Assembly: GCF_000717245.1 (NCBI RefSeq)
Contig: NZ_JNYQ01000002.1
Span: 62,001-126,000 of the forward strand
Length of the DNA stretch: 64,000 nucleotides
Reading direction: 5' to 3'
From: Kitasatospora papulosa
GTDB lineage: Bacteria > Actinomycetota > Actinomycetes > Streptomycetales > Streptomycetaceae
Shown: one piece after another, positions 34,692-43,331 of the stretch
Numbering within the stretch: position 1 is the stretch's first letter
How the letters are laid out: each line of letters opens with the position of its first letter
Position numbers and translations under genes: made by a program
Notes under the pieces: model-generated
The model's database searches: none
The model's input: the letters and a program-made list of their open reading frames with translations, nothing else
What the model was told of the DNA's origin: nothing

Positions 34692-35255
34692 ATGGGGACG
34701 AATGGATCGACGATGCTCGAGCCGTTACGGCAGGGGCTTCCCCCCATCGACCCCTCGGCGGTCTCCGGCTCGGCCTGCTGCAGGCTGCCGGCCCGGTACG
34801 AAGCGGTGGGCGGGGCACGGAGATTCACCCGTACGACCCTGACCTCGTGGGATCTGGGCGACCACTTCGACGACGTGGCCCTGGTCGTGTCCGAGCTGGT
34901 CACCAACGCGCTGCGGCACGCCCTTCCGGGCGACACCGCCCGGGAACGCCAGGACACCTCCGTGCGCCTGCACCTCATGCGCTGGACCTCACGCCTGGTG
35001 TGCGCGGTGCGCGACCCCAGCCTGAAGGGACCCGTCGCGGGCGAGGCGCCGGACTCCGCGGAGTCCGGGCGAGGCCTGTTCCTCGTCGAGTCGTTCAGCG
35101 ACTCCTGGGGGTGGCACCCCTCCCCCGTACCGGCCGGCGAGAAGTCGGCCGACGGCGGGCTCGGCAAGGTGGTCTGGGCGCTGTTCCGGCTGACGGACCA
35201 CCACCCGGCGCCGGAGCGGCCGGTCACGGTCGACGCGCTCGGAGACGGCCGGTAG
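34692..35255 (+). CDS. HATPase-domain protein (anti-sigma/RsbW-like)
   Basis: 187 aa. GHKL ATPase fold: N-box DVALVVSELVTNALRHA, G1-like VCAVRDPSLKG, G2 box ESGRGLFLVESFSDSWGW, and a final strand KVVWALFRL. Such small ATPases act as anti-sigma kinases or partner XRE/DUF397 systems in Streptomyces. ATG 34692 has GGGAG eight bases upstream; later in-frame ATG 34713 is possible. It converges on the DUF397 gene, with a hairpin between. A sigma-factor or antagonist gene is not adjacent, so the partner is unknown. Confidence 0.85.
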   Translation: MGTNGSTMLEPLRQGLPPIDPSAVSGSACCRLPARYEAVGGARRFTRTTLTSWDLGDHFDDVALVVSELVTNALRHALPGDTARERQDTSVRLHLMRWTSRLVCAVRDPSLKGPVAGEAPDSAESGRGLFLVESFSDSWGWHPSPVPAGEKSADGGLGKVVWALFRLTDHHPAPERPVTVDALGDGR

Positions 35256-35271
35256 CACGAGGCGCGCCCGG

Positions 35272-35313
35272 CCGCACGACGGCGCGGACGGGTCCGCCGG
35301 GTCCGCCGTGCGG
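35272..35313. terminator. Hairpin between the convergent ATPase and DUF397 genes
   Basis: Outer stem CCGCACG/CGTGCGG (35272-35278, 35307-35313) and inner stem GCGGAC/GTCCGC (35284-35289, 35301-35306), with a 5-base bulge on the left. It abuts the DUF397 stop. Confidence 0.55.
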
Positions 35314-35556
35314 TCAGCCGCCGGTGGCCAGGTGGTCGAACTCCCCGTCCTTGACGCCCAGCAGCAGCGCCTCTATCTCGGCCGGCGTGTAGACCAGCGC
35401 AGGCCCGTCGGGGTGGCGCGAGTTGCGCATCGCGACATTTCCGCCGGGCAGTTTCGCGAACTCCACGCATGATCCTTGTGAGTTGCTGTGTCTGCTCTTC
35501 TGCCAGACGACCCCGCGAAGCTCTGTGGCCGCCATGCCGTTGTACACGTCGTGCAC
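35314..35556 (-). CDS. DUF397 small protein
   Basis: 80 aa. The DUF397 hallmark is complete: TELRGVVWQKSRHSNSQGSC, VEFAKLPGGNVAMRNSRHPD, GPALVYTPAEIEALLLGVKD, GEFDHL. In S. coelicolor such proteins pair with DUF5753 regulators (WhiJ and Scr1/Scr2 systems) and alter their DNA binding. GTG 35556 has GGGAG six bases upstream; ATG 35535 is an alternative. Copy B of the shared 27-bp element lies 67 bp upstream, so the XRE regulator probably controls this gene. Confidence 0.9.
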   Translation of the reverse strand: MHDVYNGMAATELRGVVWQKSRHSNSQGSCVEFAKLPGGNVAMRNSRHPDGPALVYTPAEIEALLLGVKDGEFDHLATGG

Positions 35557-35622
35557 AGGACGCTCCCGAGTTGCAAGGTGCAAGTGTCAACTAGCTCGGA
35601 TCATAGCTGTGTTCAAATGCCA

Positions 35623-35649
35623 ATGCATGAGCAGATGCACGTGCACGCG
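35623..35649 (-). promoter_or_regulatory. Shared 27-bp element, copy B
   Basis: On the minus strand CGCGTGCACGTGCATCTGC then TCATGCAT; 25 of 27 bases match copy A, the first 19 being identical. It points toward the DUF397 gene, as A points toward the ATPase gene. Confidence 0.75.
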
Positions 35650-35852
35650 GGGTGCGCGCGTGATTACAGCTTTCCCGCCGATCGGCCCACCGATTCCCCA
35701 TCTCTATGGGTAAGAGACGATCGTCGCGTCAATTCGGCTCCCGATCAACGGAGTTGTTTGTTCCCGCCCGGCAGCTCGACGCGGCCTTTCGGCCATGATT
35801 CGCCAAGGGAATCCGCCGACGGTCCCGCCCGGGCCGTCCGGCCCTCCGACGC

Positions 35853-37937
35853 CTACGCCCGCCCGCTGCTGATCTCCAGCGCCTGCGAGAAGTCCTCCAG
35901 GGCGCGGAGCAGCAGGGTCGCCCCGTTGCGCACGAAGGGGTCGGGCGGTGGCTGCCCCGGGGCGGCGTCCTCGTGCTCCAGCGCCTCCCTTACGGGACCC
36001 CAGTCCGGGATGCGGCGCTCCCGCACCGCCTTCGCGCCCTCCTCACTGGCCCGGCGCAGCGCGTCGGCCAGCGCGGCCGCCTCGGGGACGGGGGTGGCGG
36101 AGGCGGCCGGGAGGTGGGCCTCCATGAGCATCGCGACCCTGCCGAACTGGGCGAGCGCGTCCTGGGCGTCCGCGGCGGAGGTCCTGGAGATGCCCCGGTG
36201 GCGTACCGGTTCGTGCCGGGCCTTCTCCAGCGCCTCCTGCCAGGCCACGCGGGCCTCCCGGGTGGTGAGGAGGGCGGTACGCACGTCCTCCAGGCTCCGG
36301 GACGCGGGGTCGGCGTACCGGTCGAGCACGGTGGCCGCGTAGCGCCCGTCCGTGACCACCCAGGCGGCGAGCCGGTCACGCAGCCGCGGCGTCTCCCAGG
36401 CCGGGTAGACGGCGTACGCCACCATCGCCAGGATTCCGCCGATGAGGGTCAGCACCACCCGCTCGGGCACGGTCTGCGACCAGTCGTCGCCCGCCATCCC
36501 GAGCAGGAAGACGACGTAGGCGGAGACACAGACCTGGCCGACCGCGTAGCCCGTGCGCATGAGCAGGTACATCAGCCCGGCGCTGACGACGGCGAGCAGG
36601 GCGGAGAGCTCCGCGTTCGGGTGCGCGGCCTGCACGATTCCGGTGGCGACCGCGACGCCGACCACGGTGCCCATGAAGCGGGCGACGGACCGTGAGTACG
36701 TCTGGGTGAACTCCGGGCGCATCACCATCACGGCGGTCATCGGCGCCCAGTAGCCGTGGCCGAACGGCAGCACCGCCCCCAGGAGATAGCCCGCCGCGGC
36801 CACCGCCGACACACGGACGGCGTGGCGCAGGATCGTCGACCCCCGGCGCATCTCCCGGCGCATGGAACGGTAGACGACGGGGACGAGCCGCAGGAGAGTG
36901 GGCCGGCGGCGGTGCGGGACGAGCGGCTCCCCCGGTGTCCGGTCGTCCGTACCGGTGCCCTCGGCGATCTCGATGACGTCGGCCAGCAGGGAGACGAGCC
37001 GGTCGGCGGCCCGGCGGGGCGGCCCGGTGAGGATGACCTCGGTGTCGGGGGACTTCAGCACCGAGAGGGCCGTCTCGTCCAGTTGGACCGGATCCCCGTG
37101 GCGCACCGCGCGGGCCGCCGAGTCGAGCAGTGACCCGGCGGCACCGAGGATCTCCCACACCCAGTAGCGCTCGGGGCCCTCGGCCGGGACCCCCAGGGCG
37201 GGATCGGCCAGCGAGGCCAGGACCGGCCGCAGCCGTTCGGCGACCCCGCGCGCGCCGTGCAGGTCGGCGGGGCGCCGACGTGCCTGGCGCGGGGTGACCG
37301 CGGCGGCGTTGCGCGCGGTCATCAGCGGTACGGGGTCGAAGGGCGCGACCGGGTCGTTCCGCAGTCTGCGGGCGTAGTCGGCCACCCCCGCCAGGGCGTC
37401 GGCCAGCGCGTCACGCTGCGCGCCCCATCTGCGGACCGGGAACAGCACGATCAGCGCCGCCTGCACGAACCCGCCGAACGCCATCATCCCGGCGTGGGCG
37501 GCGGCGTCGAGGACCGAGGTCGGCAGGGTGATCGTGACCAGCATGATCGAGACGTTGGAGCCCGCGATGATGCCGCCCGTGGGGCCGGCCGCCCAGGTCA
37601 TCCCGGCGGCGAACGTCCAGAGGATCAGCAGGGCGAGGAAGAGCAGGGTGTGGGAGACGGTGACGTAGCCGACGAACGTGGACACGGCCAGGCTGGCACC
37701 GGAGACCAGGGCGAGAACGGGGCGGGGCCGCCAGCTGCGCTGGAAGGTGGCGATGGCGGCCTGGAACGCCCCGAACGCGGAGCCGGCGGCGATCACCGGC
37801 CCGAACAGCGCCAGACTCACCCCGACGACGAGGGCGAGACCCGCGGCGCCGCGCACCGCGATGAGCGGTTCGAGACGCAGCCGCTCGATCTCGAGCCCCG
37901 AGCGGGCCGTCTCCTTCAGCGCCCGGAGCCAGCTCAT
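35853..37937 (-). CDS. FUSC-family (aromatic acid exporter-like) membrane protein
   Basis: 694 aa with two sets of about five to six membrane spans, residues ~28-170 and ~385-525, separated by a soluble region. The second set has the FUSC motif YWAPMTAVMVMRPEFTQTYSRSVARFMGTVVG; a soluble helical C-terminus follows (LEDVRTALLTTREARVAWQE). Relatives (AaeB, YccS) export aromatic acids or are of unknown role. ATG 37937. Same strand as the DUF2786 gene 55 bp upstream. The 296 bp after its stop contain DUF397 control sequences, not another gene. Confidence 0.85.
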   Translation of the reverse strand: MSWLRALKETARSGLEIERLRLEPLIAVRGAAGLALVVGVSLALFGPVIAAGSAFGAFQAAIATFQRSWRPRPVLALVSGASLAVSTFVGYVTVSHTLLFLALLILWTFAAGMTWAAGPTGGIIAGSNVSIMLVTITLPTSVLDAAAHAGMMAFGGFVQAALIVLFPVRRWGAQRDALADALAGVADYARRLRNDPVAPFDPVPLMTARNAAAVTPRQARRRPADLHGARGVAERLRPVLASLADPALGVPAEGPERYWVWEILGAAGSLLDSAARAVRHGDPVQLDETALSVLKSPDTEVILTGPPRRAADRLVSLLADVIEIAEGTGTDDRTPGEPLVPHRRRPTLLRLVPVVYRSMRREMRRGSTILRHAVRVSAVAAAGYLLGAVLPFGHGYWAPMTAVMVMRPEFTQTYSRSVARFMGTVVGVAVATGIVQAAHPNAELSALLAVVSAGLMYLLMRTGYAVGQVCVSAYVVFLLGMAGDDWSQTVPERVVLTLIGGILAMVAYAVYPAWETPRLRDRLAAWVVTDGRYAATVLDRYADPASRSLEDVRTALLTTREARVAWQEALEKARHEPVRHRGISRTSAADAQDALAQFGRVAMLMEAHLPAASATPVPEAAALADALRRASEEGAKAVRERRIPDWGPVREALEHEDAAPGQPPPDPFVRNGATLLLRALEDFSQALEISSGRA

Positions 37938-37992
37938 GGTCAGAGCCTAGCTGCATCACCTCACAACTCCGGACTTATGCCGCCCAACCGTT

Positions 37993-39165
37993 CTAACGGC
38001 TGATTTCCGGACCTTCCCCACCCATCCTGGCCCGGTCCGCCGCAGCCGTGCCGTGCGTCCACCCTTCGAGGTCCGTCGCCCCGCGCAGCCGGGTCGTGGT
38101 CGTCCTCGGGAACATCCGCTCGGCCGTGTCCGTGACCGCCACGTCCCGTGCCGCCAGGACCGGCAGCAGCGCCCCGGTGGACTCGGCCCGGCCGCCGGCT
38201 TCCGCGCCCGCCTCGGCGGTGACCCGCGCGGTGTCGGCCGCGAGCCGGCTGCCCAGGCGCTGGGCGTAGGCCATCAGGAAGGACTGCCTGAACGTCTTGG
38301 TCCGCCTGCGTCCGCCGGCCCGCTGCCCGGCCTCCGCCTTCGTCATCGCGGCGTTGCCCTGGACGAGCAGGGAGGTGAAGAGCAGTTCCACGGACTCCAG
38401 GTCCGGCTCGAAGCCGACCACCGTCGTGAAACCGAGATCGCTGTTCCACACGGCACGGCAGCGGTTGGCCGAGGCCACGGCGTCGAGCAGGACGGCCTTC
38501 GCGCTCTCGTACGGGGCGTCGACCCCGATCCTGACGGCCCCCGGCACGTCGGCGCTGTGCGTGCGCGCGGCGAGCAGCGCCTCGTCGATGCTGTGCCGGG
38601 CCATCAGCTCCTGCGCCTTGGTGGTGAGCGCCTCGGCCTCCTCCGGGAAACCGGTCGCCTCCGCCTTGGCGAGCAGCGCCCGGATCCTGGTGAGCATGCG
38701 GGGTTCACCGGCGGCCGGCGGCCGGAGCGCCGGGTCGCCTGCCGCCGTGCCGGGCGGCGGGCCGGCCGGCTCGATGGCCGGGAGACGCAGCAGCAGCCGG
38801 TAGAGCTCCAGGAGCGCGGAGGCGTACGTGAAGCGGTCGGGGCGGTTGCGCGGCGCCGGGGCGGGCATCGCGGCCAGTTGGTCCGCCCAGCGAGGGGGCA
38901 GCTGCCCGTACCCCGCCGTCTCCGCCTCGATCAGGGCGGCGGCGAGCGCGGCCCCGGCGTCGTCCAGCTCCCGCCGGACCGTCCGTACGACGTCGGCGGG
39001 CTGCCAGCCGCGGGCCCAGGCCCGCCGGACGAACTCCTCGCCACGGCGATGCAGCTCCTCGTCGGCGGACGGATCCGCGGCGAGCAGGGAGGCGCCGGTG
39101 TCCAGGCCCGCGTCGCCGTCCGAGTACAGGGCCGCGGCGCACGCCCGGTCGATCACCGATTCCAT
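37993..39165 (-). CDS. DUF2786-domain protein
   Basis: 390 aa. The DUF2786 motif sits centrally: MLTRIRALLAKAEATGFPEE, AEALTTKAQELMARHSIDEA. Before it is a ~150-residue N-terminal helical part, after it a domain with CRAVWNSDLG and LESVELLFTSLLVQGNAAM. The last part has ARDVAVTDTAERMFPR. The function is unknown to me; members are found in bacteria and phages. ATG 39165. It ends in TAG 55 bp before the FUSC gene. Confidence 0.8.
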   Translation of the reverse strand: MESVIDRACAAALYSDGDAGLDTGASLLAADPSADEELHRRGEEFVRRAWARGWQPADVVRTVRRELDDAGAALAAALIEAETAGYGQLPPRWADQLAAMPAPAPRNRPDRFTYASALLELYRLLLRLPAIEPAGPPPGTAAGDPALRPPAAGEPRMLTRIRALLAKAEATGFPEEAEALTTKAQELMARHSIDEALLAARTHSADVPGAVRIGVDAPYESAKAVLLDAVASANRCRAVWNSDLGFTTVVGFEPDLESVELLFTSLLVQGNAAMTKAEAGQRAGGRRRTKTFRQSFLMAYAQRLGSRLAADTARVTAEAGAEAGGRAESTGALLPVLAARDVAVTDTAERMFPRTTTTRLRGATDLEGWTHGTAAADRARMGGEGPEISR

Positions 39166-39210
39166 CGGACCAGCGTAGGCGGCGGCAGCACGCCCTTTGT
39201 TCCCCAGGGG

Positions 39211-39268
39211 CGCCGGGGCGGCGGCGCGCTCAGCACTACCCGGGTGCGCCGGGCGGCGGCGCGCTCAG
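39211..39268. repeat. Two-copy duplication at the 3' end of the oxidoreductase gene
   Basis: CGCCGGGGCGGCGGCGCGCT.. (39211-39233) and the same with one G fewer (39247-39268) are 36 bp apart. The second copy includes the stop codon of the oxidoreductase gene. Confidence 0.7.
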
Positions 39269-40194
39269 TGCTCACCGGGGAGCAGCACCAGCTTGCCGCG
39301 TACGTGTCCCGCCTCGCTGAGTTGCTGGGCCCGCGCCGCCGCGCCGAGCGGGAACGTCTGCTCGACCGGGATGCGCAGGCCGCCGACCGCGGCCGACTGC
39401 GCGTACCCGCCGAGCTGTCTCCCCTCGTCCGGCGAGGTGCCGCCGCCCGCCGAGAAGGCCACCCCGTGACGGGCCGCGTCCGGGTCGGCGATGGTGGAGA
39501 TCCGCTCCGGGGTGCCGTCGCGCAGCTCCACCGAGTCCGCCAGGACGCCCTTGCCCGCCACGTCGAACACCGCGTCGACACCCTGGGGTGCGGCTTCACG
39601 CACCCGGCCCACCAGTCCGTCCCCGTACGCCACGGGGACCGCGCCGAGCACCCGCAGATAGTCGTGGTTGGCGGGCGAGGCCGTCCCGACGACGGTGGCG
39701 CCCCTGGCAGCGGCCAGCTGGACCGCGGCGGAGCCGACCGCGCCGGACGCGCCGTGCACCAGCAGGGTCTCGCCCGCCGACACCGCCAGCTCGTCGAGCA
39801 CCCGCGCGGCGGTCGCGGTCGCGACCGGCAGCGCGGCGGCCTCCGGCCATCCCAGCCCCTCCGGTTTACGCGCGACGGCTCCCACGTCGGCCAGGACGTA
39901 TTCCGCGTACGCGCCGGTGGCGCTCCGGCCCAGCACCTCGTCGCCGACCGCGAATTCGGTGACGCCCCCACCGGTCTCGTCGACGACTCCGGCGAACTCA
40001 CTGCCGGGTGTGGCGGGCAGCGGAGTGGGGAACGCCGCCTCCATCCAGCCGTTGCGGATCTTGTAGTCGACCGGATTGACCCCGGCCGCCCTGACCGCCA
40101 CCCGGATCTGCCCGGGGCCGGCGTGCACGTCGTCGACCCGGGCCAGGCGCAGCACCTCGGGGCCGCCGAACTCCTCGTACACGATCGCTTCCAT
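39265..40194 (-). CDS. NADP-dependent oxidoreductase, quinone reductase type (MDR, zinc-free)
   Basis: 309 aa medium-chain dehydrogenase/reductase. N-terminal MEAIVYEEFGGPEVLRL, VNPVDYKIRNG, PGSEFAGVVDE, then the nucleotide-binding LLVHGASGAVGSAAVQLA (AxxGxxG). The structural and catalytic zinc cysteines of alcohol dehydrogenases are absent, as in quinone oxidoreductases. ATG 40194 has GGAGGAG upstream. It is divergent from the polymerase gene and seems to be a single-gene unit. Confidence 0.87.
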   Translation of the reverse strand: MEAIVYEEFGGPEVLRLARVDDVHAGPGQIRVAVRAAGVNPVDYKIRNGWMEAAFPTPLPATPGSEFAGVVDETGGGVTEFAVGDEVLGRSATGAYAEYVLADVGAVARKPEGLGWPEAAALPVATATAARVLDELAVSAGETLLVHGASGAVGSAAVQLAAARGATVVGTASPANHDYLRVLGAVPVAYGDGLVGRVREAAPQGVDAVFDVAGKGVLADSVELRDGTPERISTIADPDAARHGVAFSAGGGTSPDEGRQLGGYAQSAAVGGLRIPVEQTFPLGAAARAQQLSEAGHVRGKLVLLPGEH

Positions 40195-40280
40195 CACCGT
40201 CTCCTCCGCCGCCTGCCGGGTCCCGGTACGCGCCACGCGCACCCACTCCGATCGTCGCGGCAGTCCGGCGGGCCCGCCCG

Positions 40281-40326
40281 GTGAGCGGGAGCGGGGTGAG
40301 CCGGAGCGGGGTTGAGCGGGAGCGGC
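40281..40326. repeat. 15-bp tandem repeat, three units
   Basis: GTGAGCGGGAGCGGG, GTGAGCCGGAGCGGG, GTTGAGCGGGAGCGGC in a row, in the 210-bp divergent gap between the oxidoreductase and polymerase genes. Confidence 0.75.
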
Positions 40327-40404
40327 ACGACGCCCGGTCGGCGGGAGCGGCGAGCCGCCGGGTGAGCCGGGTCGCCTGTCAGTGCCGGGTGCGAGACTCG
40401 CCCC

Positions 40405-42111
40405 ATGACCGAACGCTGGGCTCTGGCCACTGCGGAAGGGGGCGGCGCGCTCCTCGCGCCGCTCACCCGCGACGGCCTGCCCGCCGGCCCGGTCCTGGCC
40501 GAGCCGGATCTCGTCGAGTCTGTCCGCTCCCGCCCCGAGGTGGCCCGCTGGGTCTGGCGTTCGACCACCGGGATCTATCCTCGGCTGCTCGCGGCCGGCG
40601 TGCGCGTCGAGCGGTGCTACGACATCGAGTGCGCCGAGCTGCTGCTGCTCGGACACGAGGGACGGCTGGGGGAACCCCGTTCGGCCGCGGCCGCCTGGGC
40701 CCGGCTGCGGCACGCCCCGGTACCGCCGGACCCTCCGCCGCGCTCCGCCGAGCCGGGCACCCAGTCCTCCCTCTTCGAACCGCGCTCCGGCACCGATCTG
40801 CCCTTCGAGGCCCTGCTCCAGGTCTACGCCGAGCAGTTGCGCCGCCACACTGCGGCGGAGCATCCCGGCCGGATGGCGCTGCTCACGGCCGCCGAGTCCG
40901 CGGGCATGCTGGTCGCCGCCGAGATGGACGCGTCCGGCCTCCCCTGGCGGGCCGACGTGCACCGCGCGGTGCTGAACGAACTGCTGGGCGAGCGGTACCC
41001 GGGCGGCGGCGAGCCCCGACGACTGGCCGAGGCCGCGGACGAGGTGTCCGCCGCGTTCGGCCGACGGGTGCGCCCCGACCTGCCCGCCGACGTCGTGAAG
41101 GCGTTCGCCCAGGCCGGGATCAAGGTCGGATCGACCCGGCGGTGGGAGCTGGAGGCGCTCGACCACCCGGCGGTGGAGCCGCTGATCCGGTACAAGAAGC
41201 TGTACCGCATCTGGACGGCACACGGCTGGGGCTGGCTCCAGGACTGGGTGCGCGACGGCCGGTTCCGTCCCGGGTACCAGCCGGGGGGCACGGTCAGCGG
41301 ACGCTGGACGACCAACGGCGGCGGGGCGCTGCAGATCCCCAAGGTGATCCGGCGGGCGGTCGTCGCCGACGAGGGCTGGCGGCTGGTCGTGGCGGACGCC
41401 GACCAGATGGAACCCCGCGTACTGGCGGCGATCTCGCGCGACCGGGGGCTGATGGAGGTGGCCGGACACGAGGGCGACCTCTACAAGGCTCTGTCCGACC
41501 GGGCGTTCCACGGTGACCGCGACCACGCCAAGATCGCGCTGCTGGGCGCGGTCTACGGACAGACCTCGGGCGACGGCCTGAAGAACCTGGCGGCGCTGCG
41601 GCGGCGCTTCCCGCAGGCCGTCGCCTACGTCGACGACGCGGCGAAGGCCGGTGAGGAGGGCCGCCTCGTCCGCACGTGGCTGGGCCGCACCAGCCCGCCC
41701 GCCGTGGGGGCGGACGAGGACGGGGAGGCGGGGATCCCCCAGGAGAGCGAGGAGCCGCCGTCCGGCGAAGCCACCGGCACGTACGGATTCACCCCGGGCT
41801 ACGCGTCGTCGAACGCTCGGGCGCGGGGCCGCTTCACCCGCAACTTCGTGGTCCAGGGCAGCGCCGCGGACTGGGCGCTGCTGCTCCTGGCGGCGCTGCG
41901 GCGGACACTGGCCGCCGGGGGTATGCGGGCGGAGCTGGTGTTCTTCCAGCACGACGAGGTGATCGTGCACTGCCCGGCCGAGGAGGCGTCCGCAGTCGTG
42001 GAAGCGATCCGGGAGGCCGGGGAGCTGGCCGGCCGGGTCGCGTTCGGGGAGACACCGGTCCGCTTCCCCTTCACCACGGCGGTGGTCGAGCGGTATGCGG
42101 ACGCCAAGTAG
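40405..42111 (+). CDS. Short family-A DNA polymerase (bifunctional 3'-5' exonuclease/polymerase type)
   Basis: 568 aa, much shorter than PolA. The polymerase motifs are recognisable: motif A VVADADQMEPRVLA (family: DYSQIELR), O-helix RDHAKIALLGAVYG with R-x3-K-x7-YG, motif C FFQHDEVIVHCP. The N-terminal ~130 residues resemble a reduced exonuclease-like domain (VERCYDIECAELLL) without the full set of acidic residues I can see in active proofreading domains. An acidic insert (VGADEDGEAGIPQESEEP) sits before the final part. These proteins occur widely in actinobacteria besides PolA; role in replication or repair is untested as far as I know. ATG 40405. Confidence 0.85.
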   Translation: MTERWALATAEGGGALLAPLTRDGLPAGPVLAEPDLVESVRSRPEVARWVWRSTTGIYPRLLAAGVRVERCYDIECAELLLLGHEGRLGEPRSAAAAWARLRHAPVPPDPPPRSAEPGTQSSLFEPRSGTDLPFEALLQVYAEQLRRHTAAEHPGRMALLTAAESAGMLVAAEMDASGLPWRADVHRAVLNELLGERYPGGGEPRRLAEAADEVSAAFGRRVRPDLPADVVKAFAQAGIKVGSTRRWELEALDHPAVEPLIRYKKLYRIWTAHGWGWLQDWVRDGRFRPGYQPGGTVSGRWTTNGGGALQIPKVIRRAVVADEGWRLVVADADQMEPRVLAAISRDRGLMEVAGHEGDLYKALSDRAFHGDRDHAKIALLGAVYGQTSGDGLKNLAALRRRFPQAVAYVDDAAKAGEEGRLVRTWLGRTSPPAVGADEDGEAGIPQESEEPPSGEATGTYGFTPGYASSNARARGRFTRNFVVQGSAADWALLLLAALRRTLAAGGMRAELVFFQHDEVIVHCPAEEASAVVEAIREAGELAGRVAFGETPVRFPFTTAVVERYADAK

Positions 42112-42164
42112 GGCCCGCCCGGGCGGCACGGGCCGGAGGGCGGCCCCCCTGTCCCTGGGCGAGC

Positions 42165-42224
42165 GGGGCTCCGTGCCGTACGCGGGTGGGGCTCCGTGCC
42201 GTACGCGGGTGGGGCTCCGTGCCG
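42165..42224. repeat. 23-bp tandem repeat, 2.6 units
   Basis: GGGGCTCCGTGCCGTACGCG.. of 23 bp at 42165-42187 and 42188-42210, identical, then 14 bases of a third unit. It ends 15 bp before the DUF2804 start codon, so it lies in its promoter or leader. Confidence 0.9.
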
Positions 42225-42239
42225 CTATAGGCTCCGGCC

Positions 42240-43295
42240 ATGGCGACGCACGAGCACGAGATCACCGAGCCCGTCGACCTCTGCCTTCCCGACGGAAGCC
42301 TGAATCCGGCGGCTGTCGGCTGGTCCAGGAAGCCCCTGCACCGGGCCAACCTGCGCGGCTGGGGCCGGACGAAGCGGTGGGAGTACTGGTGTGTGACCAC
42401 GCCCACCCATCTGGTGGCCCTGACGGTGAGCGACCTCGACTTCCTGGCGCTGAACACGGTCTACGTGCTGGAATTCGGCACGGGAGGGCGCGAGTTCGAG
42501 TGCTCCTCGATCGTCCCCGCGGCCCGGGGAGTGCGTCTCCCGGACAGCGTCGCCGGGGCACCGGGATCGGAGGACGTCGTGGTCGGCCCGGCACGGCCGA
42601 CCGGGAACAAGGTGCGCGTCGAGATCCGTGACGAGAACGCCGGGACGAGGCTGAGGGCCCGCTGTCTGACCCGGGAACGGTTTCCGCTGGAGGTCGATCT
42701 CCTGGTGTCACGGCCGGAGGGCCACGAGTCGCTCTCCGTCGTCGTGCCGTGGAGCGAGCAGCGCTTCCAGTACACCTCCAAGCACACCGCCCTCCCCGCC
42801 TCCGGCCGGGTGCGCGTCGGCAGCGAGATCGTGAAGTTCGGCGGGGAGGGCAACGAGACCTGGGCCGTCCTGGACCACGGCCGTGGCCGCTGGCCCCGCA
42901 CGGTCGACTGGAACTGGGGTGCCGCGTCCGGGCGTACGGACGGGCACACGGTCGGCCTCCAGTTCGGCGGCCGCTGGACGGAGGGCACGGGGTCCACCGA
43001 GAACGGGCTCTGCGTGGACGGCCGGCTCACCAAGATCGGTGAGGAGCTGGACTGGCGGTGGTCCGCCGCGGACCCGATGGCCCCCCTGTCCCTCCGCACC
43101 CCCTCCTCCGGCCAGGTGGACCTGACGTTCACGCCCTTCCACAACCGTGCCGTGCACACGGACGTGGGCCTGATCGCCAACCGCACCGACCAGCGCTTCG
43201 GGCACTACGACGGCCGGATCCGCACCGATGACGGGGAGGAGATCGCCGTGGAGCAACTCCTGGGCTGGGCCGAGGATGTCCACATGCGCTGGTGA
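42240..43295 (+). CDS. DUF2804 protein
   Basis: 351 aa matching the DUF2804 family: EITEPVDLCLPDGSLNPAAVGWSRKPLH at the start, then GWGRTKRWEYWCVTTPTHL, KHTALPASGRVRVG and RTVDWNWGAASGRTDG. It is soluble, has no signal peptide and is mainly beta-structured by composition. The biochemical role is unknown to me. The start ATG 42240 follows a possible -10 (CTATAG, 42225-42230) closely, so the message could be almost leaderless. Same strand as the kinase-like gene 36 bp later. Confidence 0.82.
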   Translation: MATHEHEITEPVDLCLPDGSLNPAAVGWSRKPLHRANLRGWGRTKRWEYWCVTTPTHLVALTVSDLDFLALNTVYVLEFGTGGREFECSSIVPAARGVRLPDSVAGAPGSEDVVVGPARPTGNKVRVEIRDENAGTRLRARCLTRERFPLEVDLLVSRPEGHESLSVVVPWSEQRFQYTSKHTALPASGRVRVGSEIVKFGGEGNETWAVLDHGRGRWPRTVDWNWGAASGRTDGHTVGLQFGGRWTEGTGSTENGLCVDGRLTKIGEELDWRWSAADPMAPLSLRTPSSGQVDLTFTPFHNRAVHTDVGLIANRTDQRFGHYDGRIRTDDGEEIAVEQLLGWAEDVHMRW

Positions 43296-43331
43296 CTCCC
43301 CGGGGCGGGACGGCACGGGTAGGTTTCCCTC

